DNA from: an uncultured Lachnospiraceae bacterium
GTDB taxonomy: Bacteria; Bacillota; Clostridia; Lachnospirales; Lachnospiraceae
Length of the DNA stretch: 11,407 nt
Direction of reading: 5' to 3'
Assembly: GCA_948441955.1 (NCBI GenBank)
Contig: CAOJQZ010000075.1
Span: forward strand, 1-11,407
The notes under the pieces are model-generated. The model did no database searches. It was not told the DNA's origin and was given only the letters and a program-made list of their open reading frames with translations. Shown in pieces: positions 1 to 6,615 of the stretch. Position 1 is the stretch's first letter. Each line of letters begins with the position of its first letter. Position numbers and translations under genes: made by a program.

Positions 1-86
1 AAATGGGTGGGAGAGTATATAAGTGTCCGATCCCAGATGATGTAATACAAAAAATAAAGGAGAGAAAACAGATATGTCAGAGATGA
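1..86 (+). CDS. Possible 3' end of an upstream gene (partial, low confidence)
   Basis: One frame is open from the window edge to a TGA at 84-86. Its last residues read like a hydrophilic, helix-forming C-terminus: a PIPDDVIQKIKERKQ stretch rich in charged residues. The TGA overlaps the second methionine codon (83-85) of the following ureohydrolase as ATGA, and overlaps its chosen start by 13 bases. This is typical of coupled genes in a clostridial operon. No family can be named from so short a tail. A second frame is also open to a TAA at 43-45, so the assignment is uncertain. Confidence 0.3.
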   Translation, partial: MGGRVYKCPIPDDVIQKIKERKQICQR

Positions 87-1030
87 AGCAGCCGGCGAGT
101 GCGTTGTCGTCGCCGAGATTTTGCAATATGGGAACTTTTATGAGAATGCAGAAGGTAGAATCTGCAAAGGAGCTGGACTTTGTAATAGCAGGTGCCCCAT
201 TTGATACGGCGAGCTCCTTTCGTTCGGGGTCACGCTTCGGGCCAAGCGCCATCCGCAGTATATCTGCAATGATGAAACCCAATAATGTGATTATGCAGGT
301 CAACATTATGGATGAATTAAAGGGGGGAGATATTGGAGATTTTAACATAACCCCGGGTTATATTCATCCCTCCTATGAGGCGATTGAAGCCGGAATTACA
401 AATATTCTTAAGGAAAATGCATGTCCGGTTGTATTGGGAGGGGATCATTCGATTACACTTGCAGAGCTTCGGGCAGCAGCAAAAAAATATGGGCCGGTAG
501 CGCTGGTACATTTTGATTCTCATTCGGATCTATGTGATGAAGTATTTGGACAAAAGTATAATCATGGGACTCCCTTTCGGAGAGCGCTGGAAGAACATCT
601 GATTGACGCTTCTCACTCGATTCAAATCGGAATGAGAGGATCCTTATATGATCCAGACGAGCATAAGCTGGCAGAAAAGCTGGGAATGAAACTGGTTCCT
701 GCACATAAAATCAGGGAATTAGGACTAGAAGCACTGACAGAGATGATATTAGAGAGGGTGGAAGATAAGCCTTGTTTTCTGACTTTTGATATAGATTTTG
801 TAGATCCGGCATACGCTCCGGGCACAGGCACTCCAGAGGTGGGAGGCTTTACCTCGCTGGAAGCGTTGACACTGGTAAGAAGTATTAAAGACCTGAATTA
901 TGTGGGGTTTGATGTTGTAGAGGTGCTTCCGGCGTATGACCACGGTGAAATAACAGCATATCTTGCAGCAAATCTGGTGTTTGAATTTTTATCAATTTTG
1001 GCATACAGAAAGGAGGTAAATATGATATAA
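74..1030 (+). CDS. speB: Agmatinase-family ureohydrolase (arginase/agmatinase/guanidinobutyrase superfamily)
   Basis: The predicted cytoplasmic enzyme of 318 residues hydrolyses a guanidino compound, probably agmatine to putrescine plus urea, with a di-manganese centre. The family's metal-binding motifs are all visible: GGDHS (H125), DSHSD (D148, H150, D152) and FDIDFVDPAYAPGTGTPE (D239, D241). Other family marks are the HGTPF stretch near 164-168, GMRG at 187-190 and FDVVEV at 279-284. Length fits the family. The second motif has Ser where most agmatinases have Ala (DAHxD). The start at 74 has AAAGGAG about 11 bases upstream; the Met codon at 83 is a possible alternative. Ribokinase follows 30 bases downstream. 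Substrate is not certain: guanidinobutyrate, guanidinopropionate or another guanidino compound is also possible, so the symbol is a best guess. Confidence 0.85.
   Translation: MSEMKQPASALSSPRFCNMGTFMRMQKVESAKELDFVIAGAPFDTASSFRSGSRFGPSAIRSISAMMKPNNVIMQVNIMDELKGGDIGDFNITPGYIHPSYEAIEAGITNILKENACPVVLGGDHSITLAELRAAAKKYGPVALVHFDSHSDLCDEVFGQKYNHGTPFRRALEEHLIDASHSIQIGMRGSLYDPDEHKLAEKLGMKLVPAHKIRELGLEALTEMILERVEDKPCFLTFDIDFVDPAYAPGTGTPEVGGFTSLEALTLVRSIKDLNYVGFDVVEVLPAYDHGEITAYLAANLVFEFLSILAYRKEVNMI
998..1026 (+). promoter_or_regulatory. Candidate internal promoter for the ribokinase gene
   Basis: TTGGCA (998-1003) and TATGAT (1021-1026) are separated by 17 bases. Each matches the sigma-A consensus at five of six positions. 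The element lies inside the last codons of the ureohydrolase and would start transcription about 25-30 bases before the ribokinase start. It could let the ribokinase be expressed apart from the gene before it. The call rests on sequence match alone. Confidence 0.4.
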
Positions 1031-1060
1031 TGTTATTTATTTGAAAGGAGATATGGAAAT

Positions 1061-1951
1061 ATGGGGAAAATCGGAGTAGTCGGCAGTATTAATATGGATA
1101 TGACAGTGAAGGCAGAGAGAATCCCTCTTAAGGGTGAGACTCTCAAGGGTGAGGATCTCAGATATATTCCAGGTGGAAAAGGGGCAAATCAGGCCGTTGC
1201 TATGGCAAAACTTGGAGCAGAGGTGGAGATGTTCGGATGTGTAGGAGATGATGAGGCGGGTAAGAGCCTTGTACAGAATCTTAAGGACAATGGAGTACTT
1301 ACAAGATGCATAAAGACGGTTCCAGGAGTGCCAACCGGGCTGGCTATGATTACAGTAGGAGAAAATGATAATACAATTATCGTGGTTGCAGGGACAAACA
1401 ATCATGTAGACATTGATTATGTAAATGAGGTGAAGGACTCTATTCTGGAATGCGAGATTGTCCTGCTTCAGCATGAGATTCCCCAGGAGACGATTGAGTA
1501 CGTGATAGAGCTTTGTGCAGAGAACGGGGTAAAGGCTGTTCTTAATCCGGGACCGGCAAGGCCGGTAAAACAAGAGATTCTTGAAAAGGTAACTTATCTT
1601 ACCCCAAATGAGCATGAAGCTGTGATTTTATTTGGCGAGGGGATTTCTTTTGAAGATATGATGAAGAAATATCCGGAGAAGCTTGTAATTACACAGGGCT
1701 CCAGAGGAGTAAGTACCTGCCTTAAGAGCGGAGAGGTTGTACTTGTTCCGGCCAGAAAGGCCAATGTGGTAGATACAACCGGAGCCGGGGACACGTTAAA
1801 CGGGGCGTTCACTGTAGCCGTTATGGAAGGAAAAAGTATTACAGACGCACTTGCATTTGCCAATACAGCCGCGGGATTATCTACAGAAAAATTTGGGGCA
1901 CAAGGCGGAATGCCCACCTATGATGAAGTAAAGAAAGCAATGGGGAGATAA
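1061..1951 (+). CDS. rbsK: Ribokinase (PfkB carbohydrate kinase family)
   Basis: The cytoplasmic kinase of 296 residues phosphorylates D-ribose, or a related pentose or nucleoside sugar, at the 5 position with ATP. The N-terminal NMD sugar-binding motif (residues 11-13), the PfkB glycine motif GGKGANQAVA (38-47), NPGPAR (162-167), LTPNEHE (180-186) and the C-terminal DTTGAGDT signature (238-245, with D244 as the expected catalytic base) occur in the order and spacing of bacterial ribokinases. Length is normal. The start is set by AAAGGAG at 1044-1050, ten bases before the ATG. The gene shares a strand with the ureohydrolase and ends at a strong terminator. No ribose transporter or repressor lies next to it, so another pentose-like substrate cannot be ruled out. 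Confidence 0.88.
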   Translation: MGKIGVVGSINMDMTVKAERIPLKGETLKGEDLRYIPGGKGANQAVAMAKLGAEVEMFGCVGDDEAGKSLVQNLKDNGVLTRCIKTVPGVPTGLAMITVGENDNTIIVVAGTNNHVDIDYVNEVKDSILECEIVLLQHEIPQETIEYVIELCAENGVKAVLNPGPARPVKQEILEKVTYLTPNEHEAVILFGEGISFEDMMKKYPEKLVITQGSRGVSTCLKSGEVVLVPARKANVVDTTGAGDTLNGAFTVAVMEGKSITDALAFANTAAGLSTEKFGAQGGMPTYDEVKKAMGR

Positions 1952-1996
1952 AAAAGTCCGGAGTTCCTTAGGAAATAAGGAACCCCGGACTTTTTT
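1950..1996. terminator. Bidirectional Rho-independent terminator between convergent genes
   Basis: The 21-base arms 1950-1970 and 1976-1996 pair with one A-C mismatch around a five-base GGAAA loop. The stem is flanked by six A on the left and six T on the right, so it gives a U-tract in both directions. It terminates the ribokinase transcript and the convergent metallophosphoesterase transcript. The ribokinase stop codon (1949-1951) touches the left edge. The phosphoesterase stop codon (1968-1970) lies inside the stem. Confidence 0.92.
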
Positions 1997-2921
1997 GTGT
2001 TTCATGGGCCTGGAAGTCCCCGGCCCCGCCTTCAGGAGACAGAGAGAAGCCGCTTAAGAGAAGAGGCTCTGCCATCTCCTCCCGTGCTACATAGAGCGTG
2101 CGGTCAGGCCGGGTGAGGAGCGTCCATTTCACAAGCGTGAGATATAAACGGCTGATTTCAATACAGGTGACAGAATAAGGATGTACGCAGCTTCCGGTAT
2201 TGAAGAAGGGAGAATCAGGCGTCCCAAGCATAGGCCGGTGGGTGTGGCCGGTAATGAGGAGTACTCCCTTCTCCCTGGCCCAGCCCGCCCCCGCCCTTTC
2301 TACTTTTTTCTTTTTTGTATTGTTTTTTGCGGCGCTTGTGGGATCCAGAAAGCCTACATTTTCAAGAGGCTTCCAAAGATACCGGACGAGAAAGCGGGAA
2401 AGGCGCCAGAGGACGCTGTTAAGGAAATCCGCCTGATGACCGTGGGTGAGATAAAGATCAGGCCCGCCGTCAGTTCTTTCCAATATTAATCCTTCATGGA
2501 AGGAGATATTAGGAAATAAGGGCTTACACCCGCAGGTGCAGCAGGGATAATCCATACAGCATCTGCGGGCAAAGCGGGGAGATCTCTTCACCATATCATG
2601 ATTGCCGTAGAGCATATGCAGGCGATCCCGCATATAAAATCTGGACAGGAGAGAAAAAACATCGTCATGAATTTCCTTTATCTGTTCCGGAGAGCGGTTT
2701 TCCCACAGCTCATCTCCGTCACCCAGTTCAATATAGGTAAAATTCCTTTCCAGATAATATTGGAGCGCTGCAAAGTACAGGTGTTGATTTTTAAGGAAAT
2801 TATCGCCGGAGGTTCCGGCGCCTCTGTGGCAGTCGCTGAACAGGACATACCGGGAGCATTCTGACAGAGGCAGTACCGGCGCATACCGGAAAGCCCGGTC
2901 AAGACGGGAATCAGCGCTCAT
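1968..2921 (-). CDS. Calcineurin-like metallophosphoesterase with a cysteine-cluster insertion
   Basis: The 317-residue protein has the full set of metallophosphatase metal motifs: FSDCHRG (D30, H32), GDGDELWE (D68), YGNHD (N107, H108), THGHQAD (H160/H162) and GHTH (H226, H228). The fold and motif spacing resemble UDP-diacylglucosamine hydrolase-like enzymes, but the substrate cannot be read from sequence. It has no signal peptide. A short stretch at residues 121-132 holds six cysteines (C121, C122, C127, C128, C130, C132), which is unusual for the family. The ATG at 2921 is preceded by AAAAGGAG at good distance and overlaps the end of the DUF4474 gene by 11 bases, which suggests translational coupling. 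The last codons (KSPGFLIS) are encoded by the terminator hairpin. Confidence 0.85.
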   Translation of the reverse strand: MSADSRLDRAFRYAPVLPLSECSRYVLFSDCHRGAGTSGDNFLKNQHLYFAALQYYLERNFTYIELGDGDELWENRSPEQIKEIHDDVFSLLSRFYMRDRLHMLYGNHDMVKRSPRFARRCCMDYPCCTCGCKPLFPNISFHEGLILERTDGGPDLYLTHGHQADFLNSVLWRLSRFLVRYLWKPLENVGFLDPTSAAKNNTKKKKVERAGAGWAREKGVLLITGHTHRPMLGTPDSPFFNTGSCVHPYSVTCIEISRLYLTLVKWTLLTRPDRTLYVAREEMAEPLLLSGFSLSPEGGAGDFQAHETQKSPGFLIS

Positions 2922-3813
2922 GTCTTGATCTCCTTTTCTTTTTCATCCGCCGGAGCTTAAGGATCCGCCGGGAGAAGAACGGAAGGTATTCATATAGAAG
3001 AATAAGCCGGTCCAGAGTAAAACGGAAGGGTTTTGTGATTTCCAGAAAAAGACAGAGCAGTATCCTGTTTTTAAGCTGAACCCATCTTCTGTAAAAGCTC
3101 CTCCGAAGGAAGGGCTGAAGAGAACGGGGGGTTGAAAAGGTAAGAGCGCAGGCTTCGCCGCTTAAATAAAATTCCTGCTGCTGGTATCCGGCTTCCATAA
3201 GTCCCCCGGCAAATGCCTCGCACATACCGACGGACGGAAATGCGATCGTAATCTTCATAGCGAGGCTTTCCGGCTCGGTGTATTTTCCGGTGCAGAAGCT
3301 TGTAAGCCACCAATGCCGTTGGCACGAACGGCTTATGGGCAAGCCGTCCCGCAGGAGAGTGACAGAAAAAACCGGCATTTCCTCTCCGGAAACCGTTTCG
3401 AAAAGTGTAGATTTTCGTTCATTTTTACTGAGGATACGGTCAGCCTTATAGCACCCGATTTCACACCCGGTTGTAATTCCGTACTGTCCCTTCCAGAATT
3501 CTACAAGCCAGGTGACGCCGTTATAATCAAAATAGACAGGCTCGCAGTCGAAAATCATGTGAAAAAGAGGAGCTTTACTGTCATAGAAGGCACAGTAGCC
3601 GCATTCCTTCTGCCATGCGTCTGTCTCGGATGTAAAAACGTCCTGAGAGAGCTTGTATCTGAAACCAAAGGGGACGCTGATCTGATTGATACGCGCAAGC
3701 TTTTCCTGAACGGACATGGCGCAGACCTTACGGACGGCAAGGAACTTGCGGATATACAGGAATAAAAACAGGACGAAGAAAAAAAGTATAATAAAACATA
3801 TATATCGGTTCAT
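2911..3813 (-). CDS. DUF4474 family membrane-anchored protein
   Basis: This 300-residue protein has one strong N-terminal hydrophobic segment (about residues 4-22), then a domain that I recognise as DUF4474 from PFGFRY (48-53), DAWQKECGYCAFYD (65-78) and the long FDCEPVYFDY...WLVEFWKGQYGITTG region (88-116). Function of the family is unknown. The N-terminal segment lacks an obvious cleavage site, so a single membrane anchor is likely. The C-terminus is very basic, with many Arg and Lys in the last 20 residues. The start has AAAGGATG just upstream. It is the first gene of the minus-strand pair and overlaps the phosphoesterase start, so the two products probably act in the same process. No convincing promoter was found in its upstream region. 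Confidence 0.75.
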   Translation of the reverse strand: MNRYICFIILFFFVLFLFLYIRKFLAVRKVCAMSVQEKLARINQISVPFGFRYKLSQDVFTSETDAWQKECGYCAFYDSKAPLFHMIFDCEPVYFDYNGVTWLVEFWKGQYGITTGCEIGCYKADRILSKNERKSTLFETVSGEEMPVFSVTLLRDGLPISRSCQRHWWLTSFCTGKYTEPESLAMKITIAFPSVGMCEAFAGGLMEAGYQQQEFYLSGEACALTFSTPRSLQPFLRRSFYRRWVQLKNRILLCLFLEITKPFRFTLDRLILLYEYLPFFSRRILKLRRMKKKRRSRHER

Positions 3814-3922
3814 GAAAGCATCCTTTTATAAATTGATCATGTTATTGTAGTCTATGCAAAAGAGGAGACGGGAGTGAAAAGACAAGAGTTTCGGAAATAA
3901 TGCACAGTTTTGCAGTGGAAAT

Positions 3923-3940
3923 ATTGTGAAAAATCACAGT
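3923..3940. promoter_or_regulatory. Candidate operator palindrome upstream of the transporter-hydrolase operon
   Basis: TGTGA (3925-3929) and TCACA (3934-3938) form a perfect inverted repeat with a four-base A spacer. The centre lies about 32 bases before the -35 box at 3961, a position typical for an activator. The half-sites look like CRP/FNR-family sites, but the spacer is two bases shorter than the CRP consensus. The binding protein is unknown. Confidence 0.35.
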
Positions 3941-3960
3941 TGTATATTTTTGATAAATAA

Positions 3961-3990
3961 TTGACATAAAGCATGGTTATACTGTATACT
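3961..3990 (+). promoter_or_regulatory. Sigma-A type promoter for the 4047-7953 operon
   Basis: A perfect TTGACA -35 box (3961-3966) and a TATACT -10 box (3985-3990) are 18 bases apart. The expected transcript start is near 3997, giving a leader of about 50 bases before the ATG at 4047. The region just upstream is A/T-rich. This is the clearest promoter in the window. Confidence 0.75.
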
Positions 3991-4006
3991 TTCACTAACG
4001 GACATA

Positions 4007-4023
4007 TTAAGGACGCGTCTTAA
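4007..4023. promoter_or_regulatory. Candidate operator or leader hairpin, TTAAG-N7-CTTAA
   Basis: TTAAGGACGCGTCTTAA is a 17-base interrupted palindrome with perfect five-base arms, with the self-complementary GACGCGTC nested in it. It lies just downstream of the predicted transcript start and before the ribosome site at 4033-4040. That is the usual place for a repressor site. A weak RNA hairpin is the alternative reading. Confidence 0.35.
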
Positions 4024-4046
4024 AGTCTGTGGAAGGAGAGAAGAAA

Positions 4047-4781
4047 ATGAAAGAAAGTACAAATTATTTAGAGCTGGCGAACAGTCCGCTCATGTGGCTT
4101 GCAGCAGCGGTGGCTGTTGGTGTTGTAGTGGTTCAGTCGGTTGTGTTTTTCAGAAAGTCTTTAAAGGCAGCAAAGGAGCTGGAAATTTCAAAGGAACAGG
4201 TTAATATGGCAATTAAGAGCAGCGCTATCGCATCCATCGGGCCTGCGATTGTAATTCTTGTTACTATGATTTCCCTTATTGTATCTATGGGAGCGCCTGT
4301 GTCCTGGATGAGGCTGTCCTTCATCGGTTCTGTAAACTATGAGGCGATGGCGGCAGGCTTCGGTGCACAGGCTATGGGAACCACCCTTGAGAATCTGGAT
4401 CCGGTAGCGTTCGCCTGCGGCGTATGGGTTATGATCTGCGGTTCACTTGGCTGGCTTATCTTTACACTTCTGTTTACAGACAAGATGCATAAGGTAAATC
4501 ATTTAATGTCCAAAGGAAATGCAAAGATGGTTCCAATCATTTCTGCAGGAGCAATGCTTGGTGCGTTTGCAAACCTGGCGTCTGGAAACTTCTTTTCTGC
4601 AGAAGGAAGCTTTGCATTTGGCGGCGCGCCGGCAATTGCAACGATTATCGGATGTATCCTGATGATGATTTTGTCCAAGCTTGCAAAGGATAAGCAGATT
4701 AACTGGCTGAGAGAATGGGCATTTGCAATTTCCATGTTTACCGGGATGTTTATCGGATACTTGTGGAGCACGATGGCGTAG
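4047..4781 (+). CDS. DUF5058 family integral membrane protein (putative transporter subunit)
   Basis: The 244-residue protein has about six hydrophobic segments (roughly residues 16-36, 57-80, 118-143, 160-180, 195-212 and 224-243). The N-terminal YLELANSPLMW pattern and overall layout match what I know as DUF5058, a family with no established function that tends to lie beside amidohydrolases. ATG at 4047 is chosen because AAGGAGAG (4033-4040) sits eight bases upstream; a GTG at 4029 would place that site inside the gene. It is the first gene after the promoter at 3961, and the next gene, also a membrane protein, follows after 14 bases. The two probably form one importer for the substrate of the downstream M20 hydrolases; this role is inferred from context only. 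Confidence 0.72.
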   Translation: MKESTNYLELANSPLMWLAAAVAVGVVVVQSVVFFRKSLKAAKELEISKEQVNMAIKSSAIASIGPAIVILVTMISLIVSMGAPVSWMRLSFIGSVNYEAMAAGFGAQAMGTTLENLDPVAFACGVWVMICGSLGWLIFTLLFTDKMHKVNHLMSKGNAKMVPIISAGAMLGAFANLASGNFFSAEGSFAFGGAPAIATIIGCILMMILSKLAKDKQINWLREWAFAISMFTGMFIGYLWSTMA

Positions 4782-4795
4782 TAAGGAGGAGAAAA

Positions 4796-5485
4796 ATGAA
4801 CAAGCAGTATTATTCAAACACCTATATTCCCAGTATTATTAAATGGGGGAAATTAACATTACTTCTGGGTATTATATCCAGTTTCCTGCCGGCACTTGTA
4901 GTATCTCTTGTGTTCGGCCATATGCCGCCGGTTTCAGCCATTATTGCAGGAACGATTTCACAGATAAGTGTAAGCGGCGCCTTCTATGTTGTAGAGCCGA
5001 TTTCTTATTTCCCGATTCTTGGAATTCCAGGAACATACCTTACCTTCCTTTCCGGGAATACCTCGAATATGCGTGTACCCTGTTCCTCTGTAGCACAGGA
5101 AGCAGCAGGCGTGGAGATGGGAACAGATAAAGGTTCTGTCATTTCAACGATTGGTATTGCCGTATCTATTCTTGTAAATATTGCCATACTGACTGTAGGG
5201 GCAATCGGCGGAAACGTAATTATCTCTGCAATGCCAGAGGGCTTAAAGTCAGCGCTTAATTTCCTGCTTCCTGCCCTTTATGGTGCAGTTTTTGGACAGT
5301 TTGCCGTATCACGTCCAAAGCTTGCAGGAGTGGCGGTTGTGATTGCCTTTGGAATGAACTGGCTGCTTAAGAATAATTTCTTGTCCTTCTTCCCGGGAAC
5401 TCCGTCCTATGTGGTTATTCTCGTGGCGGTATTTGGTTCCATCTTTGCAGGACGTTTGATTTACAAAAAGGAACTAGAGGATTAG
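4796..5485 (+). CDS. Unrecognised multi-pass membrane protein, partner of the DUF5058 protein
   Basis: The product has 229 residues with about six or seven hydrophobic segments (near 18-40, 44-62, 70-85, 115-143, 152-170, 175-190 and 203-222). A conserved-looking polar loop, SGNTSNMRVPCSSVAQEAAG (86-105), rich in Ser, Asn and small residues, could be a substrate or ion site. I cannot name a family with confidence. The start at 4796 is fixed by AAGGAGGA at 4783-4790; an in-frame upstream ATG at 4715 would overlap the preceding gene by 67 bases and lacks a ribosome site. The next gene starts 10 bases after its stop. Its fixed place between DUF5058 and two hydrolases suggests a two-protein transporter similar in organisation, not clearly in sequence, to YjiH/YjiG beside a dipeptidase in E. 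coli. Confidence 0.7.
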   Translation: MNKQYYSNTYIPSIIKWGKLTLLLGIISSFLPALVVSLVFGHMPPVSAIIAGTISQISVSGAFYVVEPISYFPILGIPGTYLTFLSGNTSNMRVPCSSVAQEAAGVEMGTDKGSVISTIGIAVSILVNIAILTVGAIGGNVIISAMPEGLKSALNFLLPALYGAVFGQFAVSRPKLAGVAVVIAFGMNWLLKNNFLSFFPGTPSYVVILVAVFGSIFAGRLIYKKELED

Positions 5486-5495
5486 GAGGTGCCCT

Positions 5496-6614
5496 ATGCT
5501 TTCCAGAGAGAGAATGCAGAATTTATTTCTTGAAATGATACAGATTTACAGTCCGTCAAAAGGAGAAAAAGAAATGGCGGATTTTATAGAAACCTGGCTT
5601 TCAAAGCGAGGAATTGAATTTAAATCAGACCGCGCCGGAGAAGGGTATGGCGGAAACGGGAGAAATATTGTCGCACATATTCCGGGGACACAGGGGGGAA
5701 TTCCTCTGGGGTTCGGGGCGCATATGGATCAGATTGAGCCATGCAGAGACGTAAAGGCTGTGATTGACGGGAACATGATCCGTACCGACGGAACCACAAC
5801 CCTTGGGGGCGACGACAAATCAGGGATTGCCGCTATTTTGGAGTCCGTGGAGGATATTCTTGAGAGCGGCGCCAGACACAGAGACATTTATCTTGTGTTC
5901 ACCTGCTCCGAAGAAATCAGTATGCAGGGAACAAAGCATATGGATTTAAGTATTCTGCCCTGCAAGGATTTGGTCATTGCAGACGCAACAGGAAATACAG
6001 GCGTCATTGCCTACAAGGCCCCGGCAATGGAGGCGATTGAGGTTACTGTCCGCGGAAAGAAGGCCCATGCAGGCATTGAGCCGGAAAAGGGAGTAAATGC
6101 AATCTGTGCTGCAGCCAAGGCAATCGCTAAGATGCATATCGGAAGAATTGATCCAGAGACAACCTCTAATATCGGAAGGATGGAAGGCGGCGGAGCAACG
6201 AATGTTGTGACAGACGAGGTAACCTTCACGGCAGAGATTCGTTCCCACAGTATGGAGAAACTTAAGGAAGAAGTAGAGTATATGGAAAACTGCTTAAAAG
6301 AGTCGGCAAAGGAAATGGGCGCACAGTATGAGTTTAACCATGAGCTGGCTTATCCGTCACTTTCTCTTGATGTGGACTGCGAGCTTGTCCGTCTTACAAA
6401 GGACGCTATGGAGAAAGAGAATATTGAACCAGAGCTTATGGTTATCGGCGGCGGAAGCGATGCAAACGTACTGGCCGGACATGGGTACCGCAGCGTTATT
6501 CTTGGACTTGGCATGAGGGACGTACATACGGTTCAGGAATCTCTTGATATGGACGAAGTATGGAAGGCGGCCAAAGTAATCAGGCGGATGATGTCAGGGG
6601 ATCAGGAGAAGTAG
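5496..6614 (+). CDS. M20 family metallopeptidase, PepT-like
   Basis: This 372-residue cytoplasmic zinc hydrolase cleaves a small peptide or aminoacyl conjugate. The M20 metal ligands are visible in order: GAHMD (H76, D78), TTLGGDDKSG (D106 bridging), TCSEE (E139 catalytic base, E140 ligand), IADATG (D163) and a late RDVHTVQE (H344). The dimerisation lid domain spans about residues 175-285, beginning with the KKAHAGIEPEKG stretch. The TTLGGDDKSG form and the size match the peptidase T-like branch, not the M20D amidohydrolases. AGGAGGT at 5485-5491 sets the start. The stop is one base before the next start, so the two hydrolases are very likely translated together. Exact substrate is not visible; true tripeptidase PepT is longer, so the symbol pepT is not used. 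Confidence 0.85.
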   Translation: MLSRERMQNLFLEMIQIYSPSKGEKEMADFIETWLSKRGIEFKSDRAGEGYGGNGRNIVAHIPGTQGGIPLGFGAHMDQIEPCRDVKAVIDGNMIRTDGTTTLGGDDKSGIAAILESVEDILESGARHRDIYLVFTCSEEISMQGTKHMDLSILPCKDLVIADATGNTGVIAYKAPAMEAIEVTVRGKKAHAGIEPEKGVNAICAAAKAIAKMHIGRIDPETTSNIGRMEGGGATNVVTDEVTFTAEIRSHSMEKLKEEVEYMENCLKESAKEMGAQYEFNHELAYPSLSLDVDCELVRLTKDAMEKENIEPELMVIGGGSDANVLAGHGYRSVILGLGMRDVHTVQESLDMDEVWKAAKVIRRMMSGDQEK

Positions 6615-6615
6615 G

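Noticed and set aside
1037..1615. Long minus-strand open frame of 192 residues
   Set aside because: It lies wholly opposite the clear ribokinase gene, its product has no recognisable domain, and it would run through the promoter and ribosome-site region; it is a shadow frame.
3313..3765. Plus-strand open frame of 150 residues
   Set aside because: It is antisense to the DUF4474 gene, whose domain motifs are clear, and has no convincing ribosome site.
3814..3890. Promoter for the minus-strand DUF4474 operon
   Set aside because: A TACAAT-like -10 can be read on the minus strand at 3844-3849, but no acceptable -35 lies at 16-18 bases from it.
3925..3938. CRP-type or cre site
   Set aside because: The spacer is four bases instead of six for CRP, and the cre core CG is missing; it is kept only as an operator of unknown binder.
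3997..4046. Riboswitch in the leader of the DUF5058 operon
   Set aside because: The leader is only about 50 bases and shows one small hairpin, too short for a known riboswitch plus expression platform.
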